This document shows, piece after piece, positions 26,289-34,275 of a stretch of DNA of 64,000 nucleotides. Where the stretch lies: contig JAEZUM010000060.1 of the NCBI GenBank assembly GCA_023421075.1, forward strand, positions 1-64,000, written 5' to 3'. Each line of letters starts with the position of its first letter. Position 1 is the first letter of the stretch. The position numbers and the translations under genes were made by a program. The notes beneath the pieces were generated by a model that was given only the letters and a program-made list of their open reading frames with translations, did not search any database and was not told the DNA's origin. Source of the DNA: Bacillota bacterium (GTDB taxonomy: Bacteria > Bacillota > Clostridia > Lachnospirales > Lachnospiraceae).

Positions 26289-26321
26289 CCTCTAATATAT
26301 GTTTTTACAATATATTAGAGG
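26289..26321 (-). terminator. Hairpin serving as trxA terminator and masking the pdaA ribosome binding site
   Basis: CCTCTAATATAT (26289-26300) pairs with ATATATTAGAGG (26310-26321). On the minus strand TTTTTT follows and leads directly into the pdaA ATG at 26282. The AGAGG at the 3' end of the stem sits 6 nt before that ATG. Confidence 0.8.
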
Positions 26322-26370
26322 TTGCTTGTCTTCCATACCATTCATTATAAAATCTGTTTTATTATACCAA

Positions 26371-26682
26371 TTAAGCCTCCAGCATCTGAAGGATCTCTGC
26401 CTTGGGCTTTGCTCCAACCGACTTGGTAACAACTTGACCGTTCTTAAATACTAACAGGGAAGGAATTGTCATGATACGGAAACGCTCAGCCAAGGCTCCC
26501 TCTTCATCCACATTCACCTTACATACCTTCACATCGGTTCGTTCTGCGGCTAATTCTTCAATGGTCGGCAACAGCATCTTACAGGGTCCACACCAGGGTG
26601 CCCAGAAATCGACTAATACGGGAATATCAGAATGAATAACCTCCTGTTCAAATTCACCTGTGGTTAAATGTTTTGCGCTCAT
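26371..26682 (-). CDS. trxA: Thioredoxin
   Basis: The 103-aa cytoplasmic thiol-disulfide reductant has the complete active site WCGPCK (C31, C34), cis-Pro in MTIPSLLVF and the usual length. It is reduced by thioredoxin reductase and serves ribonucleotide reductase, peroxidases and MsrB. AAAGGAGAT (26688-26696) precedes the ATG. The upstream leader has two tandem copies of a hairpin that imitates this site, and a palindrome TTGTATACAA overlaps the predicted transcription start. Confidence 0.96.
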   Translation of the reverse strand: MSAKHLTTGEFEQEVIHSDIPVLVDFWAPWCGPCKMLLPTIEELAAERTDVKVCKVNVDEEGALAERFRIMTIPSLLVFKNGQVVTKSVGAKPKAEILQMLEA

Positions 26683-26728
26683 ATGTAATCTCCTTTCAAT
26701 TAATACAAAATATATACTACCAAGTAAA

Positions 26729-26792
26729 GGAGATTATATCTCCCTTTCAAAATAACAATCATATACTATCTGGTTAAGGAGATTTCATCTCC
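26729..26792 (-). repeat. 49-bp tandem duplication with SD-mimicking hairpins in the trxA leader
   Basis: GGAGATTATATCTCC (26729-26743) and GGAGATTTCATCTCC (26778-26792) are palindromic cores of a repeat with a 49-bp period; flanks such as ATATACTA are also shared. On the mRNA each unit reads AAAGGGAGAT...ATCTCC, matching and complementing the real Shine-Dalgarno at 26688-26696. Confidence 0.75.
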
Positions 26793-26808
26793 CTTTTTTC
26801 ATTATATG

Positions 26809-26818
26809 TTGTATACAA
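26809..26818. promoter_or_regulatory. Palindrome TTGTATACAA at the trxA promoter
   Basis: It overlaps the predicted +1 of trxA (TTGACG 26846-26851, TAATAT 26823-26828, spacer 17). A half site TTGTATAA lies at 26826-26833 on the minus strand. The same 10-mer occurs at the msrB promoter (49471-49480). Confidence 0.55.
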
Positions 26819-27005
26819 TTTAATATTATACAACATCATCAAATTCGTCAAGTACTTTTTACATACATTCTAAATAATTCGATACTAGGATTTTGCTACC
26901 GAAGAAGTTACTTTGATCTATATCTTGTCCTACCCTCATTTTATCAAGAATAGGATTTACGATAATTGACATACTTGTATGGAAGACTTTAAATGGAGGT
27001 AAATT

Positions 27006-27167
27006 ATGAATGATAATAAAATGAGAAGTACAAAAAACCATAAAAAAGAAGATGGTACCTTCCATGCCAAACATGTGAAGCATGATCCTCAAGCTGAAAG
27101 TGCCAGAGCAGTATTTGGTTTGAAGGATAATAATCCAAAGAATAAAAGCAGTGATACCAGTCGATAA
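27006..27167 (+). CDS. Small conserved clostridial protein (CPC_1213-like), 53 aa
   Basis: The 53-residue product is very basic and polar (KNHKKEDGTFHAKHVKHDP, then QAESARAVFG). It resembles the short clostridial family annotated CPC_1213, whose members share HDPQAESAR; the family name is from memory. GGAGG lies 7 nt before the ATG at 27006. A possible promoter is TTTACA (about 26858) with GATACT 17 bp later. A strong terminator follows. Function unknown; composition suggests nucleic-acid binding or a spore-associated small protein. Confidence 0.72.
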   Translation: MNDNKMRSTKNHKKEDGTFHAKHVKHDPQAESARAVFGLKDNNPKNKSSDTSR

Positions 27168-27187
27168 ACTCCGTTATCTCTGTAAAT

Positions 27188-27258
27188 AGCCTAAGTAGAA
27201 CGTGATCTCCCCGGACACGAGGTTGATCGGTCCGGGGAGATCACGTTCTACTTAGGCT
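27188..27258 (+). terminator. 29-bp perfect-stem terminator
   Basis: Bases 27188-27216 are the exact reverse complement of 27230-27258, with a 13-nt loop, and TTTATTTTT follows on the plus strand. The stem is far longer than termination needs. Confidence 0.9.
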
Positions 27259-27326
27259 TTATTTTTCTTCATCAATAAATCAGATGAGAAGCATCTGTTT
27301 TAAACAGGACAGCGAGTAGTACTGGC

Positions 27327-28244
27327 TTAGGGCAATATATTTCCTGCTGCACGATAAATATCATACCATTCTTCACGGGTGAGATAAATCTCGGTTGCCT
27401 TAATGCAATCAACTAAGCGGTCCGCATTCATTGTTCCGGTTACAGGTTGCATGTGTGCAGGATGACGTAATAACCACGCAATTGCTATTGTCGTATTGGT
27501 AACCTCATACTTCGCTGCTATCTCATCGATTTTGGCGTTCAAAACAGGGAATTTCTCATTGTTCAAGAAAACGCCTTCAAAAAATCCATACTGGAACGGT
27601 GACCAGGGCTGAATTGTAATATCATTCAAACGACAGTAATCAAGTATGCTACCATCACGGTTGACGGCTGCCTCATCCAGCATGTTAACATGAATCCCAG
27701 CTGAAATCATAGTTGCATTTGTTATACTAAGCTGAAGTTGATTCGCAACAATCGGCTGTTTCACATATTTCTGAAGCAACCCGATCTGCATCGGATTCTG
27801 ATTGGACACACCAAAATGACGTACCTTACCACTGTTTAGAAGCTGATTAAAAGCCTCTGCCACCTCCTCCGGCTCTACCAGTGCATCCGGACGATGTAAA
27901 AGCAGTACATCAAGATAATCTGTTCTGAGTCTTTTCAGAATTCCATCCACGCTGGATAAGATATGCTCCTTCGAAAAATCAAACATTCCCTTACGAATAC
28001 CACATTTAGACTGTAGGATCATCTTCTCTCTCACGTTGGCATTCATATGAACCGCATCCGCAAAGATTTCTTCACAGGTTCCGCCGCCGTAAATATCTGC
28101 ATGATCAAAGAAATTTGCTCCATGATCCAATGCTGTCTGAACGAATTTCTCTGCATCCGACTTATCTAATCCGTTGATGCGCATACAACCGACGGCTATA
28201 ACAGGTACCTCCAGATTGGAATTTCCTAATTTTATTGTTTTCAT
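27327..28244 (-). CDS. Aldo/keto reductase
   Basis: This 305-aa NADPH-dependent oxidoreductase is of the YdhF-like AKR family. The catalytic Asp-Tyr pair is in FDHADIYGGG (about 46-55), Lys in LQSKCG and His in LLHRPD. GDxD-like substrate-loop and C-terminal NADP-binding segments (NTTIAIAWLLRHP, then GTMNADRL) are present. It reduces carbonyls; the substrate is unknown. Its promoter has a 19-bp spacer with an internal palindrome (28300-28330), the hallmark of MerR-type activation, so it is probably induced by a reactive aldehyde or other stress (inference). Confidence 0.92.
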   Translation of the reverse strand: MKTIKLGNSNLEVPVIAVGCMRINGLDKSDAEKFVQTALDHGANFFDHADIYGGGTCEEIFADAVHMNANVREKMILQSKCGIRKGMFDFSKEHILSSVDGILKRLRTDYLDVLLLHRPDALVEPEEVAEAFNQLLNSGKVRHFGVSNQNPMQIGLLQKYVKQPIVANQLQLSITNATMISAGIHVNMLDEAAVNRDGSILDYCRLNDITIQPWSPFQYGFFEGVFLNNEKFPVLNAKIDEIAAKYEVTNTTIAIAWLLRHPAHMQPVTGTMNADRLVDCIKATEIYLTREEWYDIYRAAGNILP

Positions 28245-28299
28245 TCAATACCTCCTTATCAATTCATGCACTTAATCGCTTAATAATCAATACAAAGGA

Positions 28300-28330
28300 A
28301 TTATAGTCCTTCAAGTTACCTTTAAGTCAA
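28300..28330 (-). promoter_or_regulatory. MerR-type promoter of the aldo/keto reductase gene
   Basis: TTGACT (28325-28330) and TATAAT (28300-28305) are separated by 19 bp. The spacer carries an imperfect palindrome of the form CTTnAAGnTAnCTTnAAG. MerR-family regulators bind such elongated spacers and untwist them to activate. Confidence 0.7.
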
Positions 28331-28448
28331 TATAAAAGTGATTCGGTGTCGTGATTCGGTGTTGTGCTTATTCTGTACTCTGTGCTTTAGTGTAAACCAG
28401 TTGTTTCGAGATTCTATGCGTAAAACTGTGATAAAATCCTCCCTATCC

Positions 28449-29216
28449 TTATGAAAACAAATAGCTGGTCATTGACAATGAACCAAGAATGCAAGCGTCA
28501 TTATAAACCTCCACCTTGTTATCCATTCCTGCTGCTCCCAGTACATAGAGCAATGGATCGTAATGCTCCGTCGTATAAAAAGCCAATTCCGAAGCTTTCC
28601 CCACTTGCTCATAATGGATGACCTTTGCGTGATTACTCGTAAGTACTGCGTCCTTAATATACGCATCAAATTCCTCAGCCCAAGGATAGCCGCCCTCCAA
28701 ATCCCAGTTTACTTTAGCAAGGTTATGGACAATATTGCCGCTGCCTAGGATGAGAATCCCCTGATCACGTAAGGAAGCAAGCTCCTGCCCTAATCTATAA
28801 TGTGTCCCTGCATCTGCTCTTCGATCAATACTGAGTTGATACACCGGGATATCTGCATCCGGAAACATGCGACAAAGTACGGACCAGGAGCCGTGGTCAA
28901 TTCCCCAGCTGTTATCAATAGGAACCTCAGGACTTAACAATCCTTTTGTGATATTAGCATATTCCGGAGCTCCCTTCACCGGATACTTTAACTCATACAA
29001 CTCCCTTGGAAAGCCATACATATCGTAGATTTGTTTGGGATGTAATTCATCACAAATTCTTGTCCCATCCGTGAACCAATGTGCCGAAATTGATAGTATC
29101 GCTTTGGGTCTTGGCATTCGCTCCCCAATAGCAGTCCACATTTTAGTGAACTCATTATCCTCTATTGCATTCATCGGTGAACCATGACCTATAAAAAGAA
29201 CCGGCATTTTATCCAT
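28449..29216 (-). CDS. Extradiol dioxygenase, YgiD/LigB family (4,5-DOPA dioxygenase-like)
   Basis: This is a 255-aa class III extradiol ring-cleavage dioxygenase. The N-terminal FIGHGSPMNAIEDN carries the first metal His, SISAHWF the second, and IDHGSW plus GSGNIVHN the active-site region. YgiD-type members open catechol rings such as L-DOPA. This is notable in a probable anaerobe, since the reaction needs oxygen; detoxification or a different activity is possible. It is transcribed as a single gene with a good GGAGGA ribosome binding site. Confidence 0.9.
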   Translation of the reverse strand: MDKMPVLFIGHGSPMNAIEDNEFTKMWTAIGERMPRPKAILSISAHWFTDGTRICDELHPKQIYDMYGFPRELYELKYPVKGAPEYANITKGLLSPEVPIDNSWGIDHGSWSVLCRMFPDADIPVYQLSIDRRADAGTHYRLGQELASLRDQGILILGSGNIVHNLAKVNWDLEGGYPWAEEFDAYIKDAVLTSNHAKVIHYEQVGKASELAFYTTEHYDPLLYVLGAAGMDNKVEVYNDACILGSLSMTSYLFS

Positions 29217-29307
29217 ACTACGCTTCCTCCTTCTTAACCAGTTACTATGTCTAACTCTATTATAAATAATATACCAAAATAATCCACTTTAATTTAGTGT
29301 GCAGCTG

Positions 29308-30573
29308 CTAATCTTGTCTTTTATTACGTTTAATGAAAAACATAATGATTAATTGAACAATTCCTAAGGATAGAAAGACGATATGTAGGTCCACCAGATC
29401 CGCCAAAAGGCCGCAGATCGGGAAGAGTAATACCATGAGAACAGAGAAAATCATACTATTCACCGAGATAATTGTAGCCCTCTGCTTAGAAGGAATTAAT
29501 TCATTAATCGTTGCAGATTGAATCGGATATAATACCGAATTCGCGTAATTTATCACAGCAAAGGCAACTATTGATACCATAAGATGATATCGGCTCATTG
29601 CTATAATTCCGCATCCCATCAGAATGGAAGCAACATACTTTGCATTAGAGCCGAAGTGCTTCAAGAACCATTCACTGCTTAGCGCGCCAAGTATGGATAT
29701 CAACCCAGCGAACAACATGATCAAACTAATCTCTATCTTATTCATTCCGAGCATGCTGAAGAACTCTTGCCCATAGAAGAATACGATGGTATGAAACGTA
29801 AATACCATTGGATAATAGAGTAGAATTCGCCGTAAATTGGCGTCGCTTTGGATCACTTTTACGCTAATGATAAAATGATTCTTAATAACAGAAACGACAT
29901 TTGTTGTATTGGATAACGTTATAGCATCCAATCTATCTGGGTAATTGTCATTTTCATTATTACTTTCCTCGGTATTATTTGTTGTTACATCGAAAGTCTC
30001 CGGTTCTACAAAAAATATTGCAGGAGCCAAGGCAAGGAATGCTACAATTACAGATACAATATAACACCAGGAGAAGGAATACTCTGCTATCAATCCTCCG
30101 GCAACGGTTGCAATTCCCTGAGCCACCTCGATGATGACATTAAGGCGGCTATTTACTTTGATGTATCGTTCCTCCTGGCCGAGCAGCTTCATGCTGTCGT
30201 AGACCAATGCTTCCTCGGATCCGGAATTTAGATTCTGACCAATCGCGGATATCGCAAAGGCCACTGCAAAATGCCACATATTCCAGCCGAAGAGACAGAT
30301 CAGCGATGAGACTGCACTGCAGATACGGCCGGCTAATATGACTTTCTTTCTTCCTAATATGTCGGCTAGAGCACCGGTTGGCACCTCACATAAGAGACTA
30401 GTCAGATGATAAATTCCTTCTACAATCCCGATCTGCCATAAGGACATTCCTTTATATACCATATAAAGCACCCAAATGGAGCTGGATATATCGAAATTCT
30501 TTAAAAAACAAAAGATGTAATCTGTTTTTATATTTCTTGTGATATTTCTTGTAACATTTCTTTGGGTTTTCAT
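29308..30573 (-). CDS. MFS efflux protein under leader-peptide attenuation
   Basis: The 421-aa protein has 12 hydrophobic helices and the MFS loop motif GALADILGRKKVILAGR (about 67-83), followed by SGSEEALVYDSMK in helix 4, a signature of a drug-exporter-like group that includes macrolide/tetracycline efflux relatives. A polar central loop (NNTEESNNENDN) separates the halves. I chose the ATG at 30573 because GAGGAG lies 7 nt upstream. The 5' region has a 31-codon leader ORF and an intrinsic terminator, as seen for genes induced by ribosome-targeting antibiotics, so the likely substrate is such a drug (inference). Confidence 0.82.
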   Translation of the reverse strand: MKTQRNVTRNITRNIKTDYIFCFLKNFDISSSIWVLYMVYKGMSLWQIGIVEGIYHLTSLLCEVPTGALADILGRKKVILAGRICSAVSSLICLFGWNMWHFAVAFAISAIGQNLNSGSEEALVYDSMKLLGQEERYIKVNSRLNVIIEVAQGIATVAGGLIAEYSFSWCYIVSVIVAFLALAPAIFFVEPETFDVTTNNTEESNNENDNYPDRLDAITLSNTTNVVSVIKNHFIISVKVIQSDANLRRILLYYPMVFTFHTIVFFYGQEFFSMLGMNKIEISLIMLFAGLISILGALSSEWFLKHFGSNAKYVASILMGCGIIAMSRYHLMVSIVAFAVINYANSVLYPIQSATINELIPSKQRATIISVNSMIFSVLMVLLFPICGLLADLVDLHIVFLSLGIVQLIIMFFIKRNKRQD

Positions 30574-30654
30574 TGTTTCGCTCCTCACACATTTCATTCA
30601 TATACACCGCTCTACCACTTACAATAGAATCGGTACTTCTTTACAACAACCATG

Positions 30655-30693
30655 AAAAAAGGAACAGTAATCTATTTTCAAGATTAATGTTCC
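30655..30693 (-). terminator. Attenuator terminator before the MFS exporter
   Basis: On the mRNA, GGAACATTAATCT (30681-30693) pairs with AGATTACTGTTCC (30661-30673, one mismatch) and six U follow (30655-30660). It lies between the leader ORF and the exporter start, 82 bp before the latter. Confidence 0.85.
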
Positions 30694-30734
30694 TAGGAGC
30701 TACTGCATACGATTAGAAATAATCTATGGCTTCC

Positions 30735-30830
30735 CTAAAAAAGAGCGCAGTAGTCCCGTAAAGGCATTAAAATGAATGCTTTTATCAAAGAACTGCTACT
30801 GCAAATTGGTAAATAACCAAAAGCGCACAT
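30735..30830 (-). CDS. Leader peptide of the MFS exporter (31 aa)
   Basis: An ATG at 30828-30830 with AGGAGAT 5 nt upstream opens a 31-codon ORF ending in TAG (30735-30737). The peptide begins MCAFGYLPICSSSS and ends LRDYCALF. Its codons overlap two mutually complementary segments: GCAGTAG (30796-30802) and CTACTGC (30747-30753). A second GCAGTAG copy lies beyond the stop (30700-30706). A stalled ribosome would alter which pair forms and hence the terminator. Promoter TTAACA/TACAAT (30878-30883, 30854-30859) places +1 just before this ORF. Confidence 0.8.
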   Translation of the reverse strand: MCAFGYLPICSSSSLIKAFILMPLRDYCALF

Positions 30831-30853
30831 AAATTATCTCCTTTCCTTTTACT

Positions 30854-30883
30854 ATTGTAGACAATGTTATCATTAATTGTTAA
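30854..30883 (-). promoter_or_regulatory. Promoter of the leader peptide-MFS transcript
   Basis: TTAACA (30878-30883) and TACAAT (30854-30859) have an 18-bp spacer. Transcription would start about 17 nt before the leader ATG. Confidence 0.5.
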
Positions 30884-30899
30884 GGATTACAATACCTAT

Positions 30900-32636
30900 T
30901 TAACTACATTCTTTTAGTTTCATCTTTTGTAACAAGGTTCGTAATAGGTCTGCCTGAGCGGTCAACTGTTCACTGGCAGCCGCACTTTCCTGAGCGGTTG
31001 CAGAATTCATACGTATAATGTCAGAGATATTATTGATTTGGACTAATACGTGGTCTACCGCACTTTGCTGCTTATTGGTTTCTTCAAGAATATTATTCAC
31101 AGCATCTGCCGCTATATCGATCTGATCTTCTGTGTCCTTTAAGACCTTAGCAGTAATCTTCACTTCTTTATCTCCCATTTGTACTGCGTCCAGAGTAGCC
31201 TTTATCATCTGTTCTGTCTGCTTCGACGCTGCAGCACACTTTTCAGCAAGCTTGGCCACCTCATTTGCTACCACCGTAAATCCTTTTCCGGCATCACCGG
31301 CTCTCGCTGCTTCGATCTGTGCGTTTAGAGCCAACAGATTGGTCTGGTCCGCTATATCGTTAATACTTTGAAGAACCACAGAGATCTGTTCGCTTGTCTT
31401 GTGTATTACAGACATAGTTTCCACCAGCCCGTTCATTTTTGTTATTCCGATTCCGGCACTGTTTCGTGCACTTTTTGAGAGCTTATCTGCTGTCTCGCAT
31501 AAGGCCTCATTGGATTGTGCATTGGTTGAAATCATTCGTATAGAGTCTGTTATTTCATTGATTGCAGTATTTTGCTTTCCTGTACCTTCTGCCAGATTCA
31601 TCGCACCATCAGACACCTGTGTTGCTCCAGCATATACCTCATAAGAAGCTTGTTCTATCTGACAAAATACATCGTTTAGAAAGTCAAGAATTCCGGCTAA
31701 GGAGATTTGAATCGGTTTGAAATCCCCCCTATAATCCTGTTCCAGTTCAATGGTAAGATCATGATCTACAATGTGGGCAAGCTTATCCGATATATCATTA
31801 ATATAAGTATTGAGGGTTGTTACAGTATCGGATAGACCTGCTGCCAGGATACCAATCTCGTTATCTCCTTCATTCCTGATCCTTACCTGTAGATTTCCTC
31901 GGGCTATTTCCTGGGATGCTGCGGTCAGCTGTACTAAAGGTTCACTTATCTCCTGTATTGCCGTCGTTACTCTCTTTATAATTGTATATAAGATATAGGA
32001 CATCACAACGACTGCTGTGATTGTCACTATAACACTAATTGCCAGGAATTGTCTGCTGTAAGAAGCCCCCTGCTCACTCATAAATGCAAATAGTGTGTTG
32101 ATCGTACTTTCCAATTCCTTCGCCAGACCGGATGCTTCATCACTATATAATTTCATTGAATTATATTTGCCTTGGTTCTTCTCATATTTTACAATACGAT
32201 CTTTGATCGGTAAGTATTCATTCAGTAATGAAATAATACTATTGTAGGCTTCTCTGCTATCCCGCTTCTTCATGAGTGCTGACAGTCCCTTGGCATCCTG
32301 CAGTAACACCTCCGATAAGGCTTCGATACGACCTATACTATCTGCCTGTGCAGTAGCCGGGGAATCATATACCAGATAACGTAGTTCTGCATGTAACGAA
32401 TTAAATTTCAGTTCGAGGCTACCGACCTTACCCTGTCCCGCACCATAGGTTTCAAATACAGATTTGTTCACCAGGGTAATGGTCAGAGTAAGACCGATCA
32501 GTAAGAAGATCATTACGGATAAGGTTCCGATCGCATTGTAAAATGAGCGCTTCAACTGGACACTGACACTGTTTTGTGCTAACCCATGCTGTCTATTTAA
32601 CTTCAACGAATTCTTTCGTTTCTTCATAAACTTCAT
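30900..32636 (-). CDS. Methyl-accepting chemotaxis protein
   Basis: The 578-aa inner-membrane receptor has two TM helices (about 38-60 and 197-219) around a 135-residue helical extracellular sensor. A HAMP domain (about 220-290) and a cytoplasmic signalling hairpin follow, with the tip DIADQTNLLALNAQIEAARAGDAGKGFTVVANEV. It begins 12 bp after the HAD phosphatase gene in a transport/two-component operon, so it may direct movement toward the transported substrate (inference). There is no CheB/CheR pentapeptide tether at the C terminus. Confidence 0.93.
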   Translation of the reverse strand: MKFMKKRKNSLKLNRQHGLAQNSVSVQLKRSFYNAIGTLSVMIFLLIGLTLTITLVNKSVFETYGAGQGKVGSLELKFNSLHAELRYLVYDSPATAQADSIGRIEALSEVLLQDAKGLSALMKKRDSREAYNSIISLLNEYLPIKDRIVKYEKNQGKYNSMKLYSDEASGLAKELESTINTLFAFMSEQGASYSRQFLAISVIVTITAVVVMSYILYTIIKRVTTAIQEISEPLVQLTAASQEIARGNLQVRIRNEGDNEIGILAAGLSDTVTTLNTYINDISDKLAHIVDHDLTIELEQDYRGDFKPIQISLAGILDFLNDVFCQIEQASYEVYAGATQVSDGAMNLAEGTGKQNTAINEITDSIRMISTNAQSNEALCETADKLSKSARNSAGIGITKMNGLVETMSVIHKTSEQISVVLQSINDIADQTNLLALNAQIEAARAGDAGKGFTVVANEVAKLAEKCAAASKQTEQMIKATLDAVQMGDKEVKITAKVLKDTEDQIDIAADAVNNILEETNKQQSAVDHVLVQINNISDIIRMNSATAQESAAASEQLTAQADLLRTLLQKMKLKECS

Positions 32637-32648
32637 ATCTTATACCTC

Positions 32649-33455
32649 TTATTCTATAATATTGTATATGATATCAGCAATTGCACTTTCATCGTTCGTC
32701 ACTGTTATTCTATCCGCTATGTCTTTCAACGAGGTTAGTGCATTTTGTGTAGCGATACCTATGTCAGCTGCTTGTAGCATTTCTATATCATTATTGTAAT
32801 CTCCTACTGCATATATCTTATATTCAGGATATACACTTTCCTTCATATACCGTAAAGCACTGCCCTTACTGATACCATAAGGCAGATATTCCAAATATAT
32901 TTCAGAAGAAAAGACCCAGTTCAATTCATTCTCAAGTCCATACCCCGTCATTAACCCATTCAGTGCAATCAAATCCTCTGAGGCTCCGCAAAACAATATT
33001 TTGATCCAGGGAAGCTCACTTATTGTCTTTATTTGGGTAAACTCACAGGGTTGATGAATTGCGACGACATGGGGATCTGCCTGCTTAGGAGAGGATATGA
33101 AATAACACATCTCAGGGCAATAGATTTGAATCGATACTTCAGAAAACTCCTTAAGACAATGCTCCAGAAAATAAATTAATTTTGTTTTTGATAACTCGTT
33201 TAATGTTATAAATTGTCCCAGATCAAAATCATACACACCACAACCATTATATAGGATGCATGGTGTATTCACCTTGATCTCATCCAAGAATAGTACAGAA
33301 TTCAATTGGCTTCTTCCGGTTGCAATCCCAAATAAACCACCGTTCTGAGTAAAAAAAGTAATTGCTTCCTTATTCTCTTTCGAAACAAAACCCTGTGAAT
33401 TCAACAGTGTACCATCCATATCACTAAGTAATATAACATTTGTATACTTCTTCAT
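32649..33455 (-). CDS. Cof-type HAD phosphatase
   Basis: The 268-aa HAD-IIB phosphatase has motif I LSDMDGTLLNS near residue 10, a Cof-type cap, K in GISKGSAL and motif IV AVGDYNNDIEMLQAAD. Family members dephosphorylate sugar phosphates, phosphorylated cofactors and nucleotides. The ATG at 33455 is preferred (AGG 5 nt upstream) over a GTG two codons earlier. It lies 40 bp after the response regulator gene and 12 bp before the chemoreceptor, so it is probably part of the ABC/two-component operon. That hints at a phosphorylated substrate. Confidence 0.88.
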   Translation of the reverse strand: MKKYTNVILLSDMDGTLLNSQGFVSKENKEAITFFTQNGGLFGIATGRSQLNSVLFLDEIKVNTPCILYNGCGVYDFDLGQFITLNELSKTKLIYFLEHCLKEFSEVSIQIYCPEMCYFISSPKQADPHVVAIHQPCEFTQIKTISELPWIKILFCGASEDLIALNGLMTGYGLENELNWVFSSEIYLEYLPYGISKGSALRYMKESVYPEYKIYAVGDYNNDIEMLQAADIGIATQNALTSLKDIADRITVTNDESAIADIIYNIIE

Positions 33456-33495
33456 ATGCACCTATCTTCCTGCTGTCAGTGAATAGTGATTACAT

Positions 33496-34275
33496 TTAGT
33501 TACGTTTCTTGACAAATCCCGTAGGAGACATCGAGGTATAGCGCTTAAAAACCGAACAAAAATGCTTATAATCGGAGAAACCTGTAAGATCCGATATCTC
33601 ATACACACGATATCTTCCGGTATTTAGCAACTTGATGGCCTGCTGTACCCGATATGCATTCAGTAAATCAAGGAAGGAATGATCCGTGACTTCTTTAAAC
33701 TTACGGCTTAAATAGCTGGCACTGACACCAAGTTCCTCTGATATGGATTCAATTCCGATTTTCTCCATATATTTTTCTTTTATCTTTTCGATTGATTTTG
33801 CAACATAACCACTTTCACTATGATCCAGTTCCATATAATAACTCAAATCTCTTTTTGCCGCAGGATTTTTTAAATTTTCCAGGACAAATTCCGCTTCACG
33901 ATTCATATCTAGCTGATCGTGAAGACTCTGAATCACTTCTATAATCTTATTCTCATCGATGGGCTTTACCAGATATTCATATGCCTGTAATTCAATTGCT
34001 TTTTTTGCATACTCAAATTCAGTATAACTGGTTAAGATAATACTTTTAAATTTTACATGCTCAAGACCACGGCGTACCATCTCAATACCATCTAACTTAG
34101 GCATCTTAATATCTGTAATTACGACATCCGGTTTATATTCAATAATCTTTTCTAGTCCGTCTTCTCCGTCCACGGCCTCAGCGACAACAACACAGTCCAT
34201 GCTCAGCCAGTCGATGGTAAATACTAACCCTTTTCGAATTATATCTTCATCCTCCGCTATTAATATTTTAAGCAT
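33496..34275 (-). CDS. AraC-type response regulator (YesN-like)
   Basis: The 259-aa regulator has a receiver domain (1-125; D9/E10 acidic pair, phospho-acceptor D55 in ITDIKMP, K in YLVKPID) and a C-terminal AraC double helix-turn-helix (about 155-258, GVSASYLSRKFKEVT and YEISDLTGFSDYKHFCSVFKR). Its start overlaps the histidine kinase gene by 8 bp. It should bind the promoter of the solute-binding protein gene upstream at 40010-40140. Confidence 0.92.
   Translation of the reverse strand: MLKILIAEDEDIIRKGLVFTIDWLSMDCVVVAEAVDGEDGLEKIIEYKPDVVITDIKMPKLDGIEMVRRGLEHVKFKSIILTSYTEFEYAKKAIELQAYEYLVKPIDENKIIEVIQSLHDQLDMNREAEFVLENLKNPAAKRDLSYYMELDHSESGYVAKSIEKIKEKYMEKIGIESISEELGVSASYLSRKFKEVTDHSFLDLLNAYRVQQAIKLLNTGRYRVYEISDLTGFSDYKHFCSVFKRYTSMSPTGFVKKRN

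Noticed and set aside
26966..26994. TTGACA with TTAAAT 17 bp later before the 53-aa gene
   Set aside because: Transcription would start at about 27001, after the GGAGG ribosome binding site at 26995-26999, so it cannot serve that gene.
30854..30865. ATTGTAGACAAT as a third copy of the trxA/msrB palindrome
   Set aside because: It differs at the centre and overlaps a -10 box (TACAAT), so resemblance may be by chance.
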